The translations under genes were made by a program, and so were the position numbers. 64,000 nucleotides of DNA, taken from positions 62,001 through 126,000 of the forward strand of contig JAQGDQ010000439.1 of NCBI GenBank assembly GCA_030141605.1, in the 5' to 3' direction. The DNA comes from Tubiluchus corallicola (taxonomy: Eukaryota > Priapulida > Priapulimorpha > Priapulimorphida > Tubiluchidae). Of this stretch, positions 11,901-23,245 are shown piece after piece. The notes below the pieces were generated by a model. That model worked only from the letters and a program-made list of their open reading frames with translations. It made no database searches and was not told where the DNA came from. Numbering within the stretch: position 1 is the first letter of the stretch; every line of letters begins with the position of its first letter.

Positions 11901-14707
11901 TCGTCTTCAGCCAAAAGGAGCAAGTTTTCAAGGTGTCTAGATCTATCAAAAGCTTGTTAAGGAATTTTAAGTTTCCGACTTTGGGACTATACTGCCCGAA
12001 CTAGGATCCGTTTAGTTTTGCAGTCTAGAAAGTGTCTCAGGTTTTGAACAACTCTCGTATAGCTGCAGTAGGAAACTGATACTTTTGAAATCATGAGCTT
12101 CAGAATTCATGCTAAATGTTCAACGGTTTTTATCCTTAATTAGTGACTAATTGCTAATGCCACTGTCTTTCTAACCCTAATTTAATGGTGCTTGTTTATA
12201 AAAATCTGTTGATTAATTGTAAAGTTCTGAGCAGGTAAAGGATGAAAAATTCTTCAAATGATGCTAAGGCGTTCATCATAAGGACTTGATGCCCCGACCA
12301 GAAGCCATCGTAGATTACTTCAAATAGAGAACTTCAAGTCTCAGACATCGTTTGTTATCGCAATAGGTTAGATCCAGCGCGTTTTAAGGCGCCCAAGGAA
12401 CGAAATTTGTGTGAATTAAGGTTAATATTATCAATTACTGATAAAAATTGATTAGTGATCGTCGATCCATTATTTGATTTTCTGATAGATACGCTTCTCC
12501 ATCAAATCTTATTCTTCCTACGCAAAAGAGCATTTTCGTTCCTAGATGCCTTGCCCTACTGATTTCAGATTAATTACTGATCCTACATTACTAATAAAAA
12601 ACTGCAGGAATTGCTCTATGTGATTTACAGAGAAATCCGTTGCAGGGTTTTAGCAGCGTCAAAAAATCTGTCCATCACAACAGCTCGTTTTTTGCATGAA
12701 ACTTGGTAATGAGCAATAATGAGTCAGTCACTAAATGGACGGTTGTGCAGGGTACACCCGAATTTATTATTTTCAAAGGTTCTTAACAAAGCGTATTTTA
12801 GAAAGTTAACAATTCTACACGACATACTGCATTACTCATCTTATTAAGTTAATCAGTAACTTTTTCATTGTAAGCTAGGCATCCACTTAGCAGTTCGCTA
12901 TTAGTATATGCACATATATTTTAATGAAACGTTTGCTGACTCGTAATGTAATTGTAAACATGAAAAGCGTATTGCTTGAAATTGCATGAACCTAACTGAA
13001 TTTTGCTCATCAATTATTAACTTTCCCGTAGAGCTAATTAGTTGACGTGATGAATAATACAAAAGAAAATTAAACGAGCTTGCGGATTTGTCATAAACAT
13101 TGGCGTTTTAAAAGCAGAATTGTAAGTTTGCATGGGACAGTTCCTTGGGCGTTTCTAGAATGTTAATAATTAAATAAAATAAAAGTAAATGATAATGGCA
13201 AAAAGCATAGCGCGCATCGTCACAGTTTTTTATACGCAACAGTTTCTTGTTTTCAACGAACAACCATAAAGTTTTTAGGTGGAAACTTATTAAGAAAACG
13301 TTAGGAATATTAAAAATAGAAAGGCTTTGTCAAAATTTAGAATAAGTGCTCATTGTTTGGCTATTGAGACTCGTAGATATATAAGAGATATTTCACCTGT
13401 TCCATGTGAAAAACGAGTTTGTAGTGTTTGCAATGTTGATGAAGATGAAAGCCATTTTTATTGTACTGTTCAAAGCGTAAAATTGCACGTAACTTTATGC
13501 TGATCGCAGTTTCACAGTAAGATGCTACTTTTAATGCTTTAACTGAAAATGAAAATGATAAACTGTTTTGTCTGAGGCCGCCACAAAACACTGCAATGTA
13601 CAGTGACAAACTTTACCCGAACATGCATGTAAACTATTGTTCTGATATTTGTTTGCTGTTGTTCTGATCGGGGCCGTATGCAAATAAACTGTCTATCTAT
13701 CTACCTATCTATCTATCTAAAAACACAAGCTTTGTGAAAGAGCACGTATAAATTAAGGGGCGAAAACGATACGTTTTGTGGTTATCAGTTTTTATATCAA
13801 ATATATAAAACAAAATTTAACGAAAGCATCTAATGTGAATTAACTGATTACAGCACACGGAGGGGCTAGGAGCTACAGTAAAATTTAAGCAGCACAGGAC
13901 GGCGTTAGGAGTTACAGTAAAATTTAAGCAGCACACGGACGGCGTTAGGAGTTACAGTAAAATTTAAGCAGCACACGGACGGCGTTAGGAGTTACAGTAA
14001 AATTTAAACAGCACACAGAGGGGCTAGGAGTTACATTAAAATTTAAATAGCTCGCGGGGGGAGTTAGGAGCTACCGTAAAATATAAACCGGCTGCTTACT
14101 TGTATTGTATCTTCATGTGTTTACAACGATTAGATATTGAAGGAAATCAGTTTAGATAACTCAGTTATGTATATTTTATAAAACGATGTTTTCGAATAGG
14201 CAAACTAGATTTGAGCAAACTTTTTGAACATGATAGTATAAAGATTGGGCTGGAGAAAAGTTTTTATCGTTATGTGGTTTTCTTGTTAACGGGTGGAGCT
14301 AGCGCTACTTTTGTTGTATAGCGAAATATGTAAGTAAAACATGTTATCGTCAATTACGAAATTATCATTTAACGAATTAAACGACACTACATCAAATAAC
14401 AAAGTCGGAAAGCTTAAAAGATGAGCAAATCATGGATGGAGAGGTTGGCGTCAAGTTTTTTTACATGTAGAAGTAACACAGTAAAAAACTAGGAAAAAAG
14501 TTTCCAGCTAAAGTAAGATGAAAAGCTTTGCTACGATGTGAAAATTAGGCTTAAAAATCAACCGACCTTAGCTTGGAAATGTATTCCGTGTTTAAATGCT
14601 GCCTCATTGTGCAGTGGAATCCGCATGTCAAAGTAATCTTCTCTGACCATGTCATACTGCTGCTTCTTTGAATTGATTCTGATTGGCATTATTCCAAACA
14701 GTTTCAT
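5974..14707 (-). CDS. NOS1AP: NOS1AP (CAPON)-like PTB-domain adaptor, 5' part
   Basis: Two coding exons of an adaptor that in vertebrates links neuronal nitric-oxide synthase to other signalling proteins. Exon A (14707-14567, within an exon opening at 14745) encodes a short N-terminus with the motif MRIPLHNEAAFKHGIHFQAK. Exon B (6045-5974, 24 codons) encodes YIGSLEVPRP and RVEIVAAMRRIR. Both are hallmark strings of the NOS1AP PTB domain, and the junction (QAK then YIGSL) falls where I recall it in vertebrates. Exon B has acceptor TTTCAG and donor GTAAGT; exon A has donor GTCGGT. Phases agree (0/0). The start could be ATG 14707 (MKLFGI) or ATG 14689 (MPIRINSKK); the latter is closer in position to the vertebrate start. 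The intron is 8.5 kb. The rest of the PTB domain and the C-terminus must lie left of the window. Confidence 0.85.
6046..7758. other. NOS1AP-like intron 1, first part
   Basis: AT-rich intron sequence. The minus-strand open frame at 6707-6982 shows no family resemblance. Nothing else supportable is visible. Confidence 0.4.
7759..8066. repeat. Two tandem copies of a roughly 152-bp repeat
   Basis: Copies start at about 7761 (GTGCCAAAAGAAATGTAC) and 7911 (GTGCGCCAAAAAGGAATGTAC). Both end with GACTTATTCGCTTTGTGTGG-like sequence differing by a few substitutions, so the duplication is fairly recent. No coding potential. Confidence 0.8.
8530..8931 (-). mobile_element. Deleted hAT transposon with terminal inverted repeats
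   Basis: The ends are inverted copies of GGCCGTAGTCGGC (8531-8543 and 8919-8931). Flanking GATACCCA and GATACCAT may be a decayed 8-bp target duplication. On the minus strand, about 8860-8686, the frame reads STMTQTRLNNLMTLHVHMDR and then DALDLKEIANEF. This is the C-terminal hAT dimerisation domain (LRSTM-RL--L--L). The rest of the transposase is missing, so it is a non-autonomous internal-deletion derivative. Near 8890-8920 it carries nested GGCCGGACC palindromes. Confidence 0.75.
8932..13318. other. NOS1AP-like intron 1, middle part
   Basis: Mostly AT-rich non-coding DNA. A GC-richer stretch at about 11690-12010 contains the 38-codon run with DLREDNPLDKVIKNLLKDL ending at about 11808. It looks like a decayed coding remnant but I do not recognise it. 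No splice-bounded exon was found. Confidence 0.4.
13319..13722 (+). pseudogene. LINE 3' end with (TCTA)n tail
   Basis: From about 13319 the frame reads KALSKFRISAHCLAIETRRY and then CEKRVCSVCNVDEDESHFY, stopping at 13512. The pattern K-RIS-H-LAIETGRY followed by a C-x2-C zinc knuckle and EDE-HF is the C-terminus of CR1/jockey-type LINE proteins. A TCTA microsatellite tail (13689-13722) marks the 3' end. The copy is heavily 5'-truncated and has premature stops. Confidence 0.75.
13851..14088. repeat. 40-bp minisatellite, six copies
   Basis: Units begin CAGCACACGGACGGCGTTAG and end GAGTTACAGTAAAATTTAAG. The middle copies are nearly identical and the last copy is diverged. It lies in the large intron of the NOS1AP-like gene, about 0.5 kb from its start exon. 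Confidence 0.9.
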
Positions 14708-14754
14708 TAGACTTGCCGTAGAGTTATTAAAATTCAACTTGTACACTATAAAAC

Positions 14755-14897
14755 AACGTTAGAAACATATATTAACGTTAATGATACACGTTGATAATCA
14801 CAACGTTAGAAACATATATTAACGTTAATGATACACTTTGTAATCACAACGCTAGAAACATATATTAACGTTAATGATACACTTTGATAATCACAAA
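14755..14897. repeat. 47-bp tandem triplication
   Basis: Three copies of a unit carrying GAAACATATATTAACGTTAA then TGATACAC, with one single-base deletion. It sits just upstream of the NOS1AP-like exon acceptor (exon from 14745), inside the intron if the exon at 15054-15239 is used. Confidence 0.9.
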
Positions 14898-15053
14898 AAA
14901 GTAAAAATGTCGTAAAGCTCGACCCATATACTTTCTGTGAATTAGTAACTTTATAAAATGACTATTTTAATGATCATCACACAACTGTCTCCACAGAAAC
15001 AATAATATCTGTAAACAGTAACGCATAAATCAGTCTACCAAGACAATACTCAC

Positions 15054-15239
15054 CCTTGAGTGGGTCATGTGATTGCTGATACTGAATGAGTGTACTATCG
15101 CCATGGTTCTCTGTTCTATATGCTTTTGTGCCGTGGGCTTCACTACTGAACAGTTGAACGCTCTTGTCAGCCGTTTTGCTCGTATGGTGCGACGCAAACG
15201 CAGATGGGATAATTATATTTAGACGCAGAGCGAAATAAT
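15054..15239 (-). other. Candidate extra 5' exon of the NOS1AP-like gene
   Basis: A GC- and CpG-richer segment bounded by acceptor TTCTAACAG (exon from 15239) and a strong donor GG|GTGAGT (exon ends at 15054). One frame is open throughout (2 + 61 codons + 1 base), containing LRLNIIIPSAFASHH and LIQYQQSHDPLK. The leftover base joins in frame to the two leading bases of the exon opening at 14745, which itself stays open into MKLFGI. It has no in-frame ATG, so it is either an internal coding exon of a longer isoform or a 5' UTR exon open by chance. Confidence 0.45.
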
Positions 15240-17285
15240 CTGTTAGAATATTTTAATTAAGCAAACAAAATTAGTTGCGAACACACACAGTCTGCATGGC
15301 AGAAAATAAGTACTACTAACTGCCCAGGTGAGAACTATTTTGCTGTCAACTAAAATAATTAAAATATTATCTACGTCACACGTCAACAGTATCTCTTAAG
15401 CTGCCAAATTGTTAATATTAGGATCTTGCAAGTTAATAAAAAGTATGTAACAGGTTTTCAGACTGTGTGTGAGCGATGTTGAACAGTAATAGCAGCATTT
15501 TGAATGCTAGAGGCCATCCACAGCATTACTACAGCTACTAACTACAACTCGCTTTGATACGATATGATGAACATACCACGCCTCGGTCGGTTAAGTTAAT
15601 GAATGAAAGTTACATTTCCCAGTCACAAATGAGTTATGCTGATTCAAAGAAAGGAAGAGAGAGAGAGAGAGGGGAGAAAGAGAGATTGAGAAGAGAGACT
15701 GAGGAAGGAAGGAATGTGTCTAAGAGTCTTCTGTCAGTTATACTTTATTTCTATAAATCTTTATTGCCACAAAATAGAAGTCGTAACATTACAAAAGGCA
15801 TCCATCATTGTTAGTAGATGAATATACACTGTTGAAGGCAAATGCGTCAGTTCAGTGCGTCAAAGGATTATCCTTCTTGAGCAGAGATTTGGTCTCGCCA
15901 CGACAATCTACTTTGAACAGGTACCGCTTTTGAGGGCTGGATTTTATCTTGCAGAGCGTCGAACAAAATCATGTAATATCCTGACAATATTATAATTTAT
16001 CATGTTGCTGCTGCCATCTATTGTTGACTTTTATTATTAATGCTGTAATGTCATTAACTAGCCAAGTAAACTTCGTGCTGTAAAGATTTGTTTCGTTTCC
16101 AATTTACTCCATGAAGTAAAACAATAATTAATTTTATTTGATCTTCATTATATTTTCATGACTGTGATGATATAATCAAATGAAATGAAAACTAGTGGTT
16201 TTTTCTACTCAGACGTGTGCGAATAAAATCGCATATGAAATGGATGCAAACACCAGTTTAAAGTATACTCAAAGTAGCCTTTACGAACAGCAATGTCACA
16301 TCAACAAATTCATAAAAAATTCGCAATCATAATTTCTGAGAAAACAGAGCAATATGGCGATGAGGAAAAATGTCATACAACTACAGCTAGTTCACAAAAG
16401 GTCAAAATGCTAATGTATTGAAGAATATTAGGTGCTTAATTTTAAAAGACAGACTACTGTGTTTAGCTAAATGCCTACTGAATAAGCAACATACCTGTAA
16501 TTAAAAACTAAATCAAAACCAAAAAACGGCCTATGTACACACTACAGTATATATATACATATATGTATATGAAATAAAATTGAATTGATTAAAATTATGC
16601 GAAACATATCGGGTGTACATAGCCTAGCTGTTCGTTTCTACTTTGTGTTCTACAGTATTTCTTGTAGTTTTTATTTTTTTAAATTAATATATAATTGATT
16701 TAAAATAAATTCAATAAAAAATTTAAATCACTTTGCAAAGTTCTTTCTTTCGATAATTATTATATAGAACACATGACAAAGCATACCGAGTGAAATGTTG
16801 TGTAAATGTTTCCTTTGCAGCTATCCCCATCATTTTGACAGGATAGTTTTCCTGATTTTAGCATGTCCCATTATCAAATGCATGAAAGTTTTTCCTGTTG
16901 TTTGTATTTGCATCCTGTGTTTACATTTTTTCACTTAATGATGATCACTATGACTTTGTTGCAAGTTTTATATAGTTTTATATAGTTGCTAGATCACAAA
17001 GAAATAAACTGTTCACAAATTATTAATATTGTAGCAAGACGAACATCACAGAAAAATATGTATATACCTATTTGTACCAGGTCCAGGTCAACCTATACTT
17101 ATATAAAAACATGCTGTAATCTTGTATACAAACAGTTACATAAGGTTCGTGAGTAATTTTAAAGGAAGATCACATTTTGTTGCTTAACAAAAGTAATGAA
17201 TAAATAAATGTAATATAAAATACAGTAAGTACCCGAAGTAATGGTTAAATCATATTATAATCATAAAGGGATATTTCAACAGAAG
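15240..17285. other. Intergenic, between NOS1AP-like and ODAD2 genes
   Basis: AT-rich with no supportable gene. A GA-rich purine tract lies at 15648-15712 and an alternating AT/TACATA tract near 16545-16570. Both neighbouring genes are on the minus strand, so this should hold the NOS1AP-like promoter and the ODAD2 3' flank. I cannot place promoter elements. Confidence 0.45.
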
Positions 17286-17291
17286 TTTATT
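17286..17291 (-). terminator. Polyadenylation signal of ODAD2
   Basis: AATAAA on the minus strand about 170 bases after the ODAD2 stop codon, giving a short 3' UTR. Confidence 0.6.
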
Positions 17292-17460
17292 ATTCAGCAT
17301 CAGCAGAAATCAGAACTCTGAAGATACAATGTCTAATGCAGCAGTTATAAAATCATCATGTCTAAAATATATGCTGCTAGAACAACAATAAAAGTCGAAT
17401 GACAATAACTAACAAGTTCGATGAACTTTTACTCAACAAAAACAAGTCTGTTGCAAACTT

Positions 17461-19428
17461 TTACCCATATTTAGCTTTTTCATTCTGCAAAGCAAGGCGA
17501 CGAATGTTGCTAACACAGCCAGCTGCTGCCTCTTGAAGTGCTTCATTACTTGAACCAATCATTTTGATCAGTAGTTTGACAATTCCATTCTCGTGCATCG
17601 TTATGCAATTGACCGGCTCCTTAGACAGCTGAAACAATGCATTGGCTGTTGCAATATGAACCTCCTCGTCTGTAGATTTGAGGTACTTTACCAGTGGCGC
17701 AACTGCAAAACAGTCACCAAAAGCACGCCGATTATTGCCCCACATGCAACAGCGTGCAATGGCGTCAGCCAGAGGTTTTCTCAGTTTATCGTCTTTTGTG
17801 TTTGTGAGTTTTGACAACAAGGGCACTACCCCATGATCTGTAACAACTGCAAGGTTTTCTTCATCTTTGGCAATTTTGCTAATAGCAGAACAAATGCTAG
17901 CCAATACGCCTACGTTTTTTGACTTCAGTAAGCTGACAACAAGCTCCAACCCACCAACAAAAGATCGAACCATTTCTCCAGCATCTTTTGCATTTTCAAG
18001 ACAGGGACAGATAGCCCACGCTGCAGAAGCCTGAACTTCTGGATTCTGGTTTTTCAACAATGACCAAAGTAGTCGCACTCCATCTAACCTATCTATAATA
18101 ACCATGTTTTCTGGATCGAGTGCGCAAGCTCCAACTGCCTTTGTGACATTACGCAAGAGTGCCTGGTTAGTTCCAGTAAGAAGATTGACCAAAGGCGAAA
18201 TACCTCCTGCTTTGCGGATAGTAGCACTGTTAGGTGGCAGCTGTGCACATTCTCCTATTGCACCAACTACATTTACTAGAACATCTTCCGGCTGATCATG
18301 CAAAAGTCCCACCAGCAGTTCAATAGCTCTCAAAGACTGCAGTTTCTTAACATTTTCTTGGCTAATTGAACACTTCCAAATTGCTCCAGTAACAGCTAAC
18401 AGCAAGTCTTTATTTTCAGAATTAGCTAGTAAACCCACTAGTGGTACAATGCCATTGTATTTCCGCACCAAATCACGAGTCTCTTCATCTTCTCCAGTCT
18501 TGAATATTGCTGAAGCAGACAGCGTTTGCAGTTCTTCATCGGAACTACTCAGATTTTTTACTAAATCTTCGATCATCCCTTCTTTTTTAATTGCCATTCT
18601 AAATGAAGTAGCTGATGCACATTCTTGCAGTATTCCCACAACAGGTATGAGCATGCTTTCATGTGGAGATTTCAGCAGTCGAGCTAGAATAGGAATTGCA
18701 CCAGTTTTTCTGATTGCTTTTTTATTCTTCTTGCTTTTGCTGCAACTCCACAATGCCAGTGCACCGCAACGAGCAACTTCTATGCTCTTAGCAGTTCTCT
18801 CTGCATCACCAACATGACGGGATGAAGCATCCATTAAGATAACTAGTTTTGCAATGCCGCCCTGTTTTCGGACAGTCTTTCTGGCTTGACGAAACTTACT
18901 AACATTAGCTATTGTTTCAGCAGCTAGACACTGAAGCTCTCTGTGTGGATCTTGCAAAATATTAACGAGAGTTTGCAAGCCTCCCAAATCAGCAATTGCC
19001 CGTCTTATGTAGTAATTCTTGGAAATTTCTTTCAAGATTTTCAAGGAGCCTATCTTGCATCTTATCTCTTCAGTTTCTAGTAAGTTAATTAGCACATCAA
19101 GGCCACCTACATCTCGAATAGCTAACTGGCATGATTCTTGGGATAAGTTAAAGTCCCGCATTGAGCAAAGAGCAATCACCGTAGCTGTTTGATTACCACA
19201 TTTCAAATACTTTACAAGCTTTTGAATTTGCCAGTATTCACTAGGAAGCTCTCCACTGTCTATCCGTTTGTCTAGAATATCATCTTCATCCTCGTTTGAT
19301 GAACTTGAACTAGTGCTTTCCTCTTGTGCAGCTTGTGTGGCTGTTTTGGAATACCGTGAGTGCAGCTTAGAGGGGCTTTTTATTTTTGCTTCTTTATGAC
19401 GAGAGTTGGGAGACAATGATGACTGCAT
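17461..19428 (-). CDS. ODAD2: ODAD2/ARMC4, outer dynein arm docking complex subunit
   Basis: Encodes 655 residues matching the C-terminal armadillo half of ARMC4/ODAD2, which anchors outer dynein arms to axonemal microtubules in motile cilia. A basic start is followed by a Ser/Glu/Asp-rich linker (about residues 36-52), then [17 protein letters not shown] and roughly a dozen armadillo repeats to the end. Near-invariant strings include [68 protein letters not shown] and SNIRRLAL. Human ARMC4 is about 1,044 residues, so roughly the first 380 are absent here. ATG 19428 follows an acceptor (TTTTTAG) by 11 bases and the frame is open across it, so an upstream coding exon is possible; without splicing there is an in-frame TGA. 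The lack of introns over 655 codons is unusual beside the 21-exon ADAM gene. Confidence 0.95.
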   Translation of the reverse strand: MQSSLSPNSRHKEAKIKSPSKLHSRYSKTATQAAQEESTSSSSSNEDEDDILDKRIDSGELPSEYWQIQKLVKYLKCGNQTATVIALCSMRDFNLSQESCQLAIRDVGGLDVLINLLETEEIRCKIGSLKILKEISKNYYIRRAIADLGGLQTLVNILQDPHRELQCLAAETIANVSKFRQARKTVRKQGGIAKLVILMDASSRHVGDAERTAKSIEVARCGALALWSCSKSKKNKKAIRKTGAIPILARLLKSPHESMLIPVVGILQECASATSFRMAIKKEGMIEDLVKNLSSSDEELQTLSASAIFKTGEDEETRDLVRKYNGIVPLVGLLANSENKDLLLAVTGAIWKCSISQENVKKLQSLRAIELLVGLLHDQPEDVLVNVVGAIGECAQLPPNSATIRKAGGISPLVNLLTGTNQALLRNVTKAVGACALDPENMVIIDRLDGVRLLWSLLKNQNPEVQASAAWAICPCLENAKDAGEMVRSFVGGLELVVSLLKSKNVGVLASICSAISKIAKDEENLAVVTDHGVVPLLSKLTNTKDDKLRKPLADAIARCCMWGNNRRAFGDCFAVAPLVKYLKSTDEEVHIATANALFQLSKEPVNCITMHENGIVKLLIKMIGSSNEALQEAAAGCVSNIRRLALQNEKAKYG

Positions 19429-19439
19429 GGCTATTTGTC

Positions 19440-20104
19440 CTAAAAATAGTCAAGTTTATGACTGAATGACTAACTAGAACTGAATAAAAAAGTAATTAGT
19501 ATAAAACTAATACAATACTTCCATTTCAGTAATCAACTGCACAAATTTGTGAATCAAAATTTATAATCATGCACAGCTGATAAAGACAAAAAGATATTTG
19601 AAAAGATTTATGAACTAAACTGGCACATCGAAAATGTTTTCACATCACAATTAATATCTTCACATCAGAAATGAAGAGTACCGGACTCAGTGGCACAAAC
19701 TCAAGCTACATTACTTGCTGGTGCACATGACAGACTGTATATAATCTATATAAACAAATTGTAACTACACAAAAGATTAAACTGCTAGTGATTGATAAAA
19801 CCAAGAATCCCCAGTGTTTTAAAGGTGTTGCAAAGTTACCAGTAGATTACCGTGCAAACTCTAATGCTTGGATGACAGCTGTAATGTTTAATGAATTGTT
19901 AGTGAGCTGTAGTGTTTAATGAATGGTTAGTGAAATAGGATGCGAGCTTAAAGCGAAACATCATTTTATTGGTAGACAACTGCACTGCCCATGTAATCCT
20001 TATTTAAAGTCTGCTTTTGGGTCAACAATTAACATTAGCTCAAAGAGCTATTATCGTCGACTGTAAATAACAAACTACAACTACATAACAGAGACTATTA
20101 TTAC
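19440..20104. other. ODAD2 upstream region or intron
   Basis: AT-rich sequence 5' of the ODAD2 exon. It is an intron or outron if the acceptor at 19440 is used. I searched the minus strand up to about 25 kb for N-terminal ODAD2 exons and found none convincing. Confidence 0.4.
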
Positions 20105-20275
20105 CCCACTTTTACCCTAAATACCACGCGTCAGGCAGGGCAACAGCGGTACCATTTTTAAAGTCTTTGGTATGACCCAGCCGCTGGTTCGAACTCACGA
20201 CCTCCCAGACGGAAAGCAGACGCATTACCACTAGACAAAGCCGTCTGGTTTACCATTAGACTAAGCCATCTGGTA
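20105..20275 (-). mobile_element. tRNA-derived SINE with conserved central core
   Basis: Reading on the minus strand, a tRNA-like head has A box GGCTTTGTCTAGTGG and B box GAGTTCGAACC. A core GACTTTAAAAATGGTA and GCTGTTGCCCTGCC follows. That core resembles the central domain shared by widespread invertebrate SINEs (Nin-DC/Meta-type, from memory). The A-box part of the head is duplicated in tandem (GGCTTAGTCTAATGG precedes the second copy). The T arm does not pair properly, so it is not a functional tRNA gene. Confidence 0.7.
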
Positions 20276-20334
20276 ACGAAATTCCTACTAGTTTACAAGA
20301 GATAGGCCCATCTCCGTCTGCACCATCTGGTATG

Positions 20335-20660
20335 AACAGCAGCTAATTTGGTACCTGGGTGGAAATTGATTCGTCCATTCAAGTTACAGCACAAATAACT
20401 GATGATGAAATCATCACTATAGCAAGCTGGAGCCAAGACGAACCTACAGAGGGTGACAAAACCACTGGCGAGGAAACAAGGGCACTGCCAACTGCAGCTC
20501 AAGCACGTCAGGCACTAAATGTTTTACGAGAGTACATGTATGACACAGCAACAAATTTTCAACACTTTTATAATTATGAGAACTTTATAAGCCAATTTCT
20601 TCGCGAGAAGATCAAGCAGCCGACTTTGAAGGAATTTTTGTAATTTTTGCAAATAAACAG
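20335..20660 (+). pseudogene. pogo/Tigger transposase C-terminal remnant
   Basis: An open frame ending at 20643 reads ITDDEIITIASWSQDE, then an acidic stretch, then LPTAAQARQALNVLREYM. This is the typical tail of Tigger/pogo DDE transposases, including the helix that groups helical leucines after an acidic linker. No DDE core is present. The SINE inserted just upstream may have cut it off. AATAAA follows at about 20651. Confidence 0.6.
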
Positions 20661-22935
20661 ACTTGTGTGATTTAGAAAGTATTCTTTTTTATTATTAAGT
20701 CATTTACATAAAATAATATTTTAAAATATTTTTTGAAATTTTTAACTGCACAAAAGTATTTAGGCATTACTTCGTTTCTAAAGCTCATTATAAAAGCCTT
20801 TGCAGTGCATACTAAGCTGATGATTCATACATCTATTCTAGTAATACTACACCTGTCAGTTAATAGGTTCAATCGGTTAATTGGGTCAAAACAGTTCTGT
20901 CCCAAAGTGAGTCTATTAAGCGGCAACTACTGCACATATAACGCTGTGGGCTTGAGCTCAGATACAATTTCCAAATAAAATTTCCGAAAGTAATTATACT
21001 AATTAAGTAAATACGTAGCAAGATAAATTAATTCACAAAAAATGGCAGTTCCGTCTTGCTATAAAAAAAACATTATTGAAAAACCTTTGAAATGAAAATG
21101 TGCTGTACAGGGCAATATGCTACTAGTCATGTAAGTTACGTAACTAAGTAAGTTATCAGTATAACCTGATATGTGTTAAATCTGTAAGACTGACAAATAA
21201 TTGAAGTGTGACACAACTAAAATTCGCTTTTCACCTAGACAATTTGATTGCTTGCATATCACTCATATGTGCTAGCACTATGGCTGTGTCAACACTCCCC
21301 TCTGTCAAATTGAACATATCCTACTTGTGACGTAGGCATCCTACTATTAATGTTAGCCTCTACCTAACCTGAGCTTCGGATTCCTGTTTTTGTCAGTTAT
21401 AACATTACCATAAGCTGATGAGTCTGTTGATGTGAAACTTCTTTGTTGATTTGGCTAAATCTGTGCAGTTCTAGTGTTTTCCGCCAGTGACTTTACACAT
21501 ATTTTCTACTTGCAGTTTTTTAATTTTATGCTTTAAAATGCATGCCCCAAGAAATATTTCAGTAAAATTTTGAAACCTCCCACCTGCAAAAATTTTACCA
21601 AAACTAAAATCTGCTAAAAAGTAACATCATTACGTAAATAATCATTTTAATTTCATATTTCCAATTTCCTCCCTTTAACCGATTATGTAGACCTATTATT
21701 GCACATTCAATAACTGTGTTGCTTAACGAAAGCGGCTCTCCTAAAGAATAATTATTTTCTATAATTAAAACTTACAATAAGACGTAAAGCATGCACTTTT
21801 AAGCATTAATAATTATTTTAACACTGCTAACGTTTACGACTTTGTTTGGTTGCTAATGACGCCGCTCGCAAAATCTCAAACATAGTTCGCACAGCTGTTT
21901 TGCAGTTAATTCAAATAAGTTTAACCGGTACGTGCTGAGTCCCATGAGGTGGTAACTGCCACTGACTTTTGAGTTGTGACATTAAATGTTTTGTAAGGTG
22001 CAAATATGAATATGTGCGCAATATTGTGATTCTGATAAAGACTGAACCTTAATAAAGTGAAATTACAATTTAGAGGTGTGGTTTTTGGTCGCCAATTCGC
22101 CCTAGTTGCTTCTTCATCTTCACTTCGATCGAGGATTACTTTTGTCAAGTTACGAGTTCCGCACGTATCACACTATAAATTTAAGTTTTAATCGTGAGAT
22201 GTCACCACGTATGGCGCATGGTCAAACTGTGTTGTTGTGGAGTGTGTGATTAATTGAAAGATTTTGTTGATAACTGTATTTTCTTTATTTTTTAATTTTA
22301 TAGATATATTGTAAATTATTCTATGTAACATTTTAATTTATTCTTTTCTATTTTTCATTTCATTAAATACCAGTCCTGTAATCTTATTCCTTTTTCAAGT
22401 AATGGAGATGTATAGGGCTGTAACGATACACCTAAGTCACGATACGATACGTATTAGTTACGATACACATTGAGTTAACGTTTGCAGGCTTTAATAAAAG
22501 ACTAGATTAAGCTGTTGATATATTATATGTATATATATCAAATTAATCAAACAATTTTATAGTTGATAAGTGCTAAAATAATCCAGCAAACTGTTTTTAT
22601 TTCTGTTTCTACTTTTCTATTATTTACATTGTAAGCCACCAGAAATGCAAAACATTTCAATACTTTTTGATTTAAAATATACTGGTGCATTATCTAGTTC
22701 ACGCTTGATGCAAGCCGTTTCAGAACTTATAAGCAAAAACGTAACTAGCATACTATAGATTTTTATAAACACAATTGCACTTTCGACTGCTTAGCTTTGG
22801 CTGCTAGCAGCAGGTCTACCTGTGCCAAGCTGCCTATGTAGCATATGCTGCACTCACTGCACTGTTGTTGCGCTATAGCTGTAGCTTGAATTATTGCACA
22901 CTGCTTTATCAGCGGCAGTCTAGCTTGTGATATCA
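20661..22935. other. Intergenic, repeat-rich
   Basis: No gene recognised. TAGGGCTGTAACGATAC at 22413 with nearby CGATACGATACG looks like one end of a hAT-family element whose partner end I could not find. The minus-strand open frame at 21921-22148 (start TTG) has a plausible acidic patch but no family match. Confidence 0.4.
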
Positions 22936-22939
22936 ATGA

Positions 22940-23245
22940 TTCTGGTCTCTGATGTTGTAGCTGATTCTGCATCTCCTCTTGAGCAACGCCATGATACTAT
23001 AGATCTTATTAACTGTTATAAAGTCATTAGTGATAGTTCTATTTTCCCTAGCGACAATTTTTTTTCTAGACCACAACGTGATTTATGTGAACACAACTTT
23101 AAATTATTTGTACAATACTCTCGCACTAATATCAGAGCCCATTTCTTCTCGTATTGTGGGCCCTTGGAATTCACTTAATAGTGAAACAGTTGATGCATCA
23201 AATCTGCCTCAATTTTACAAATTGTTGATTAGAGGCCGTCAATAA
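22940..23245 (+). pseudogene. LINE C-terminal remnant with frameshift
   Basis: The frame LEQRHDTIDLINCYKVIS, then NFKLFVQYSRTNIRAHFFS, shifts near 23150 into RIVGPWNSLNSETVDA and NLPQFYKLL, stopping at about 23243. The pattern RR-D-I--YK, then R---FF--R-V--WN-L, then V-A----FK--L, is the C-terminus of CR1/Rex-like LINE reverse transcriptases. One frameshift and complete 5' truncation show a dead copy. Confidence 0.7.

Noticed and set aside
18104..18817. Plus-strand open frames across the ODAD2 locus
   Set aside because: They are antisense shadows of the conserved minus-strand armadillo exon.
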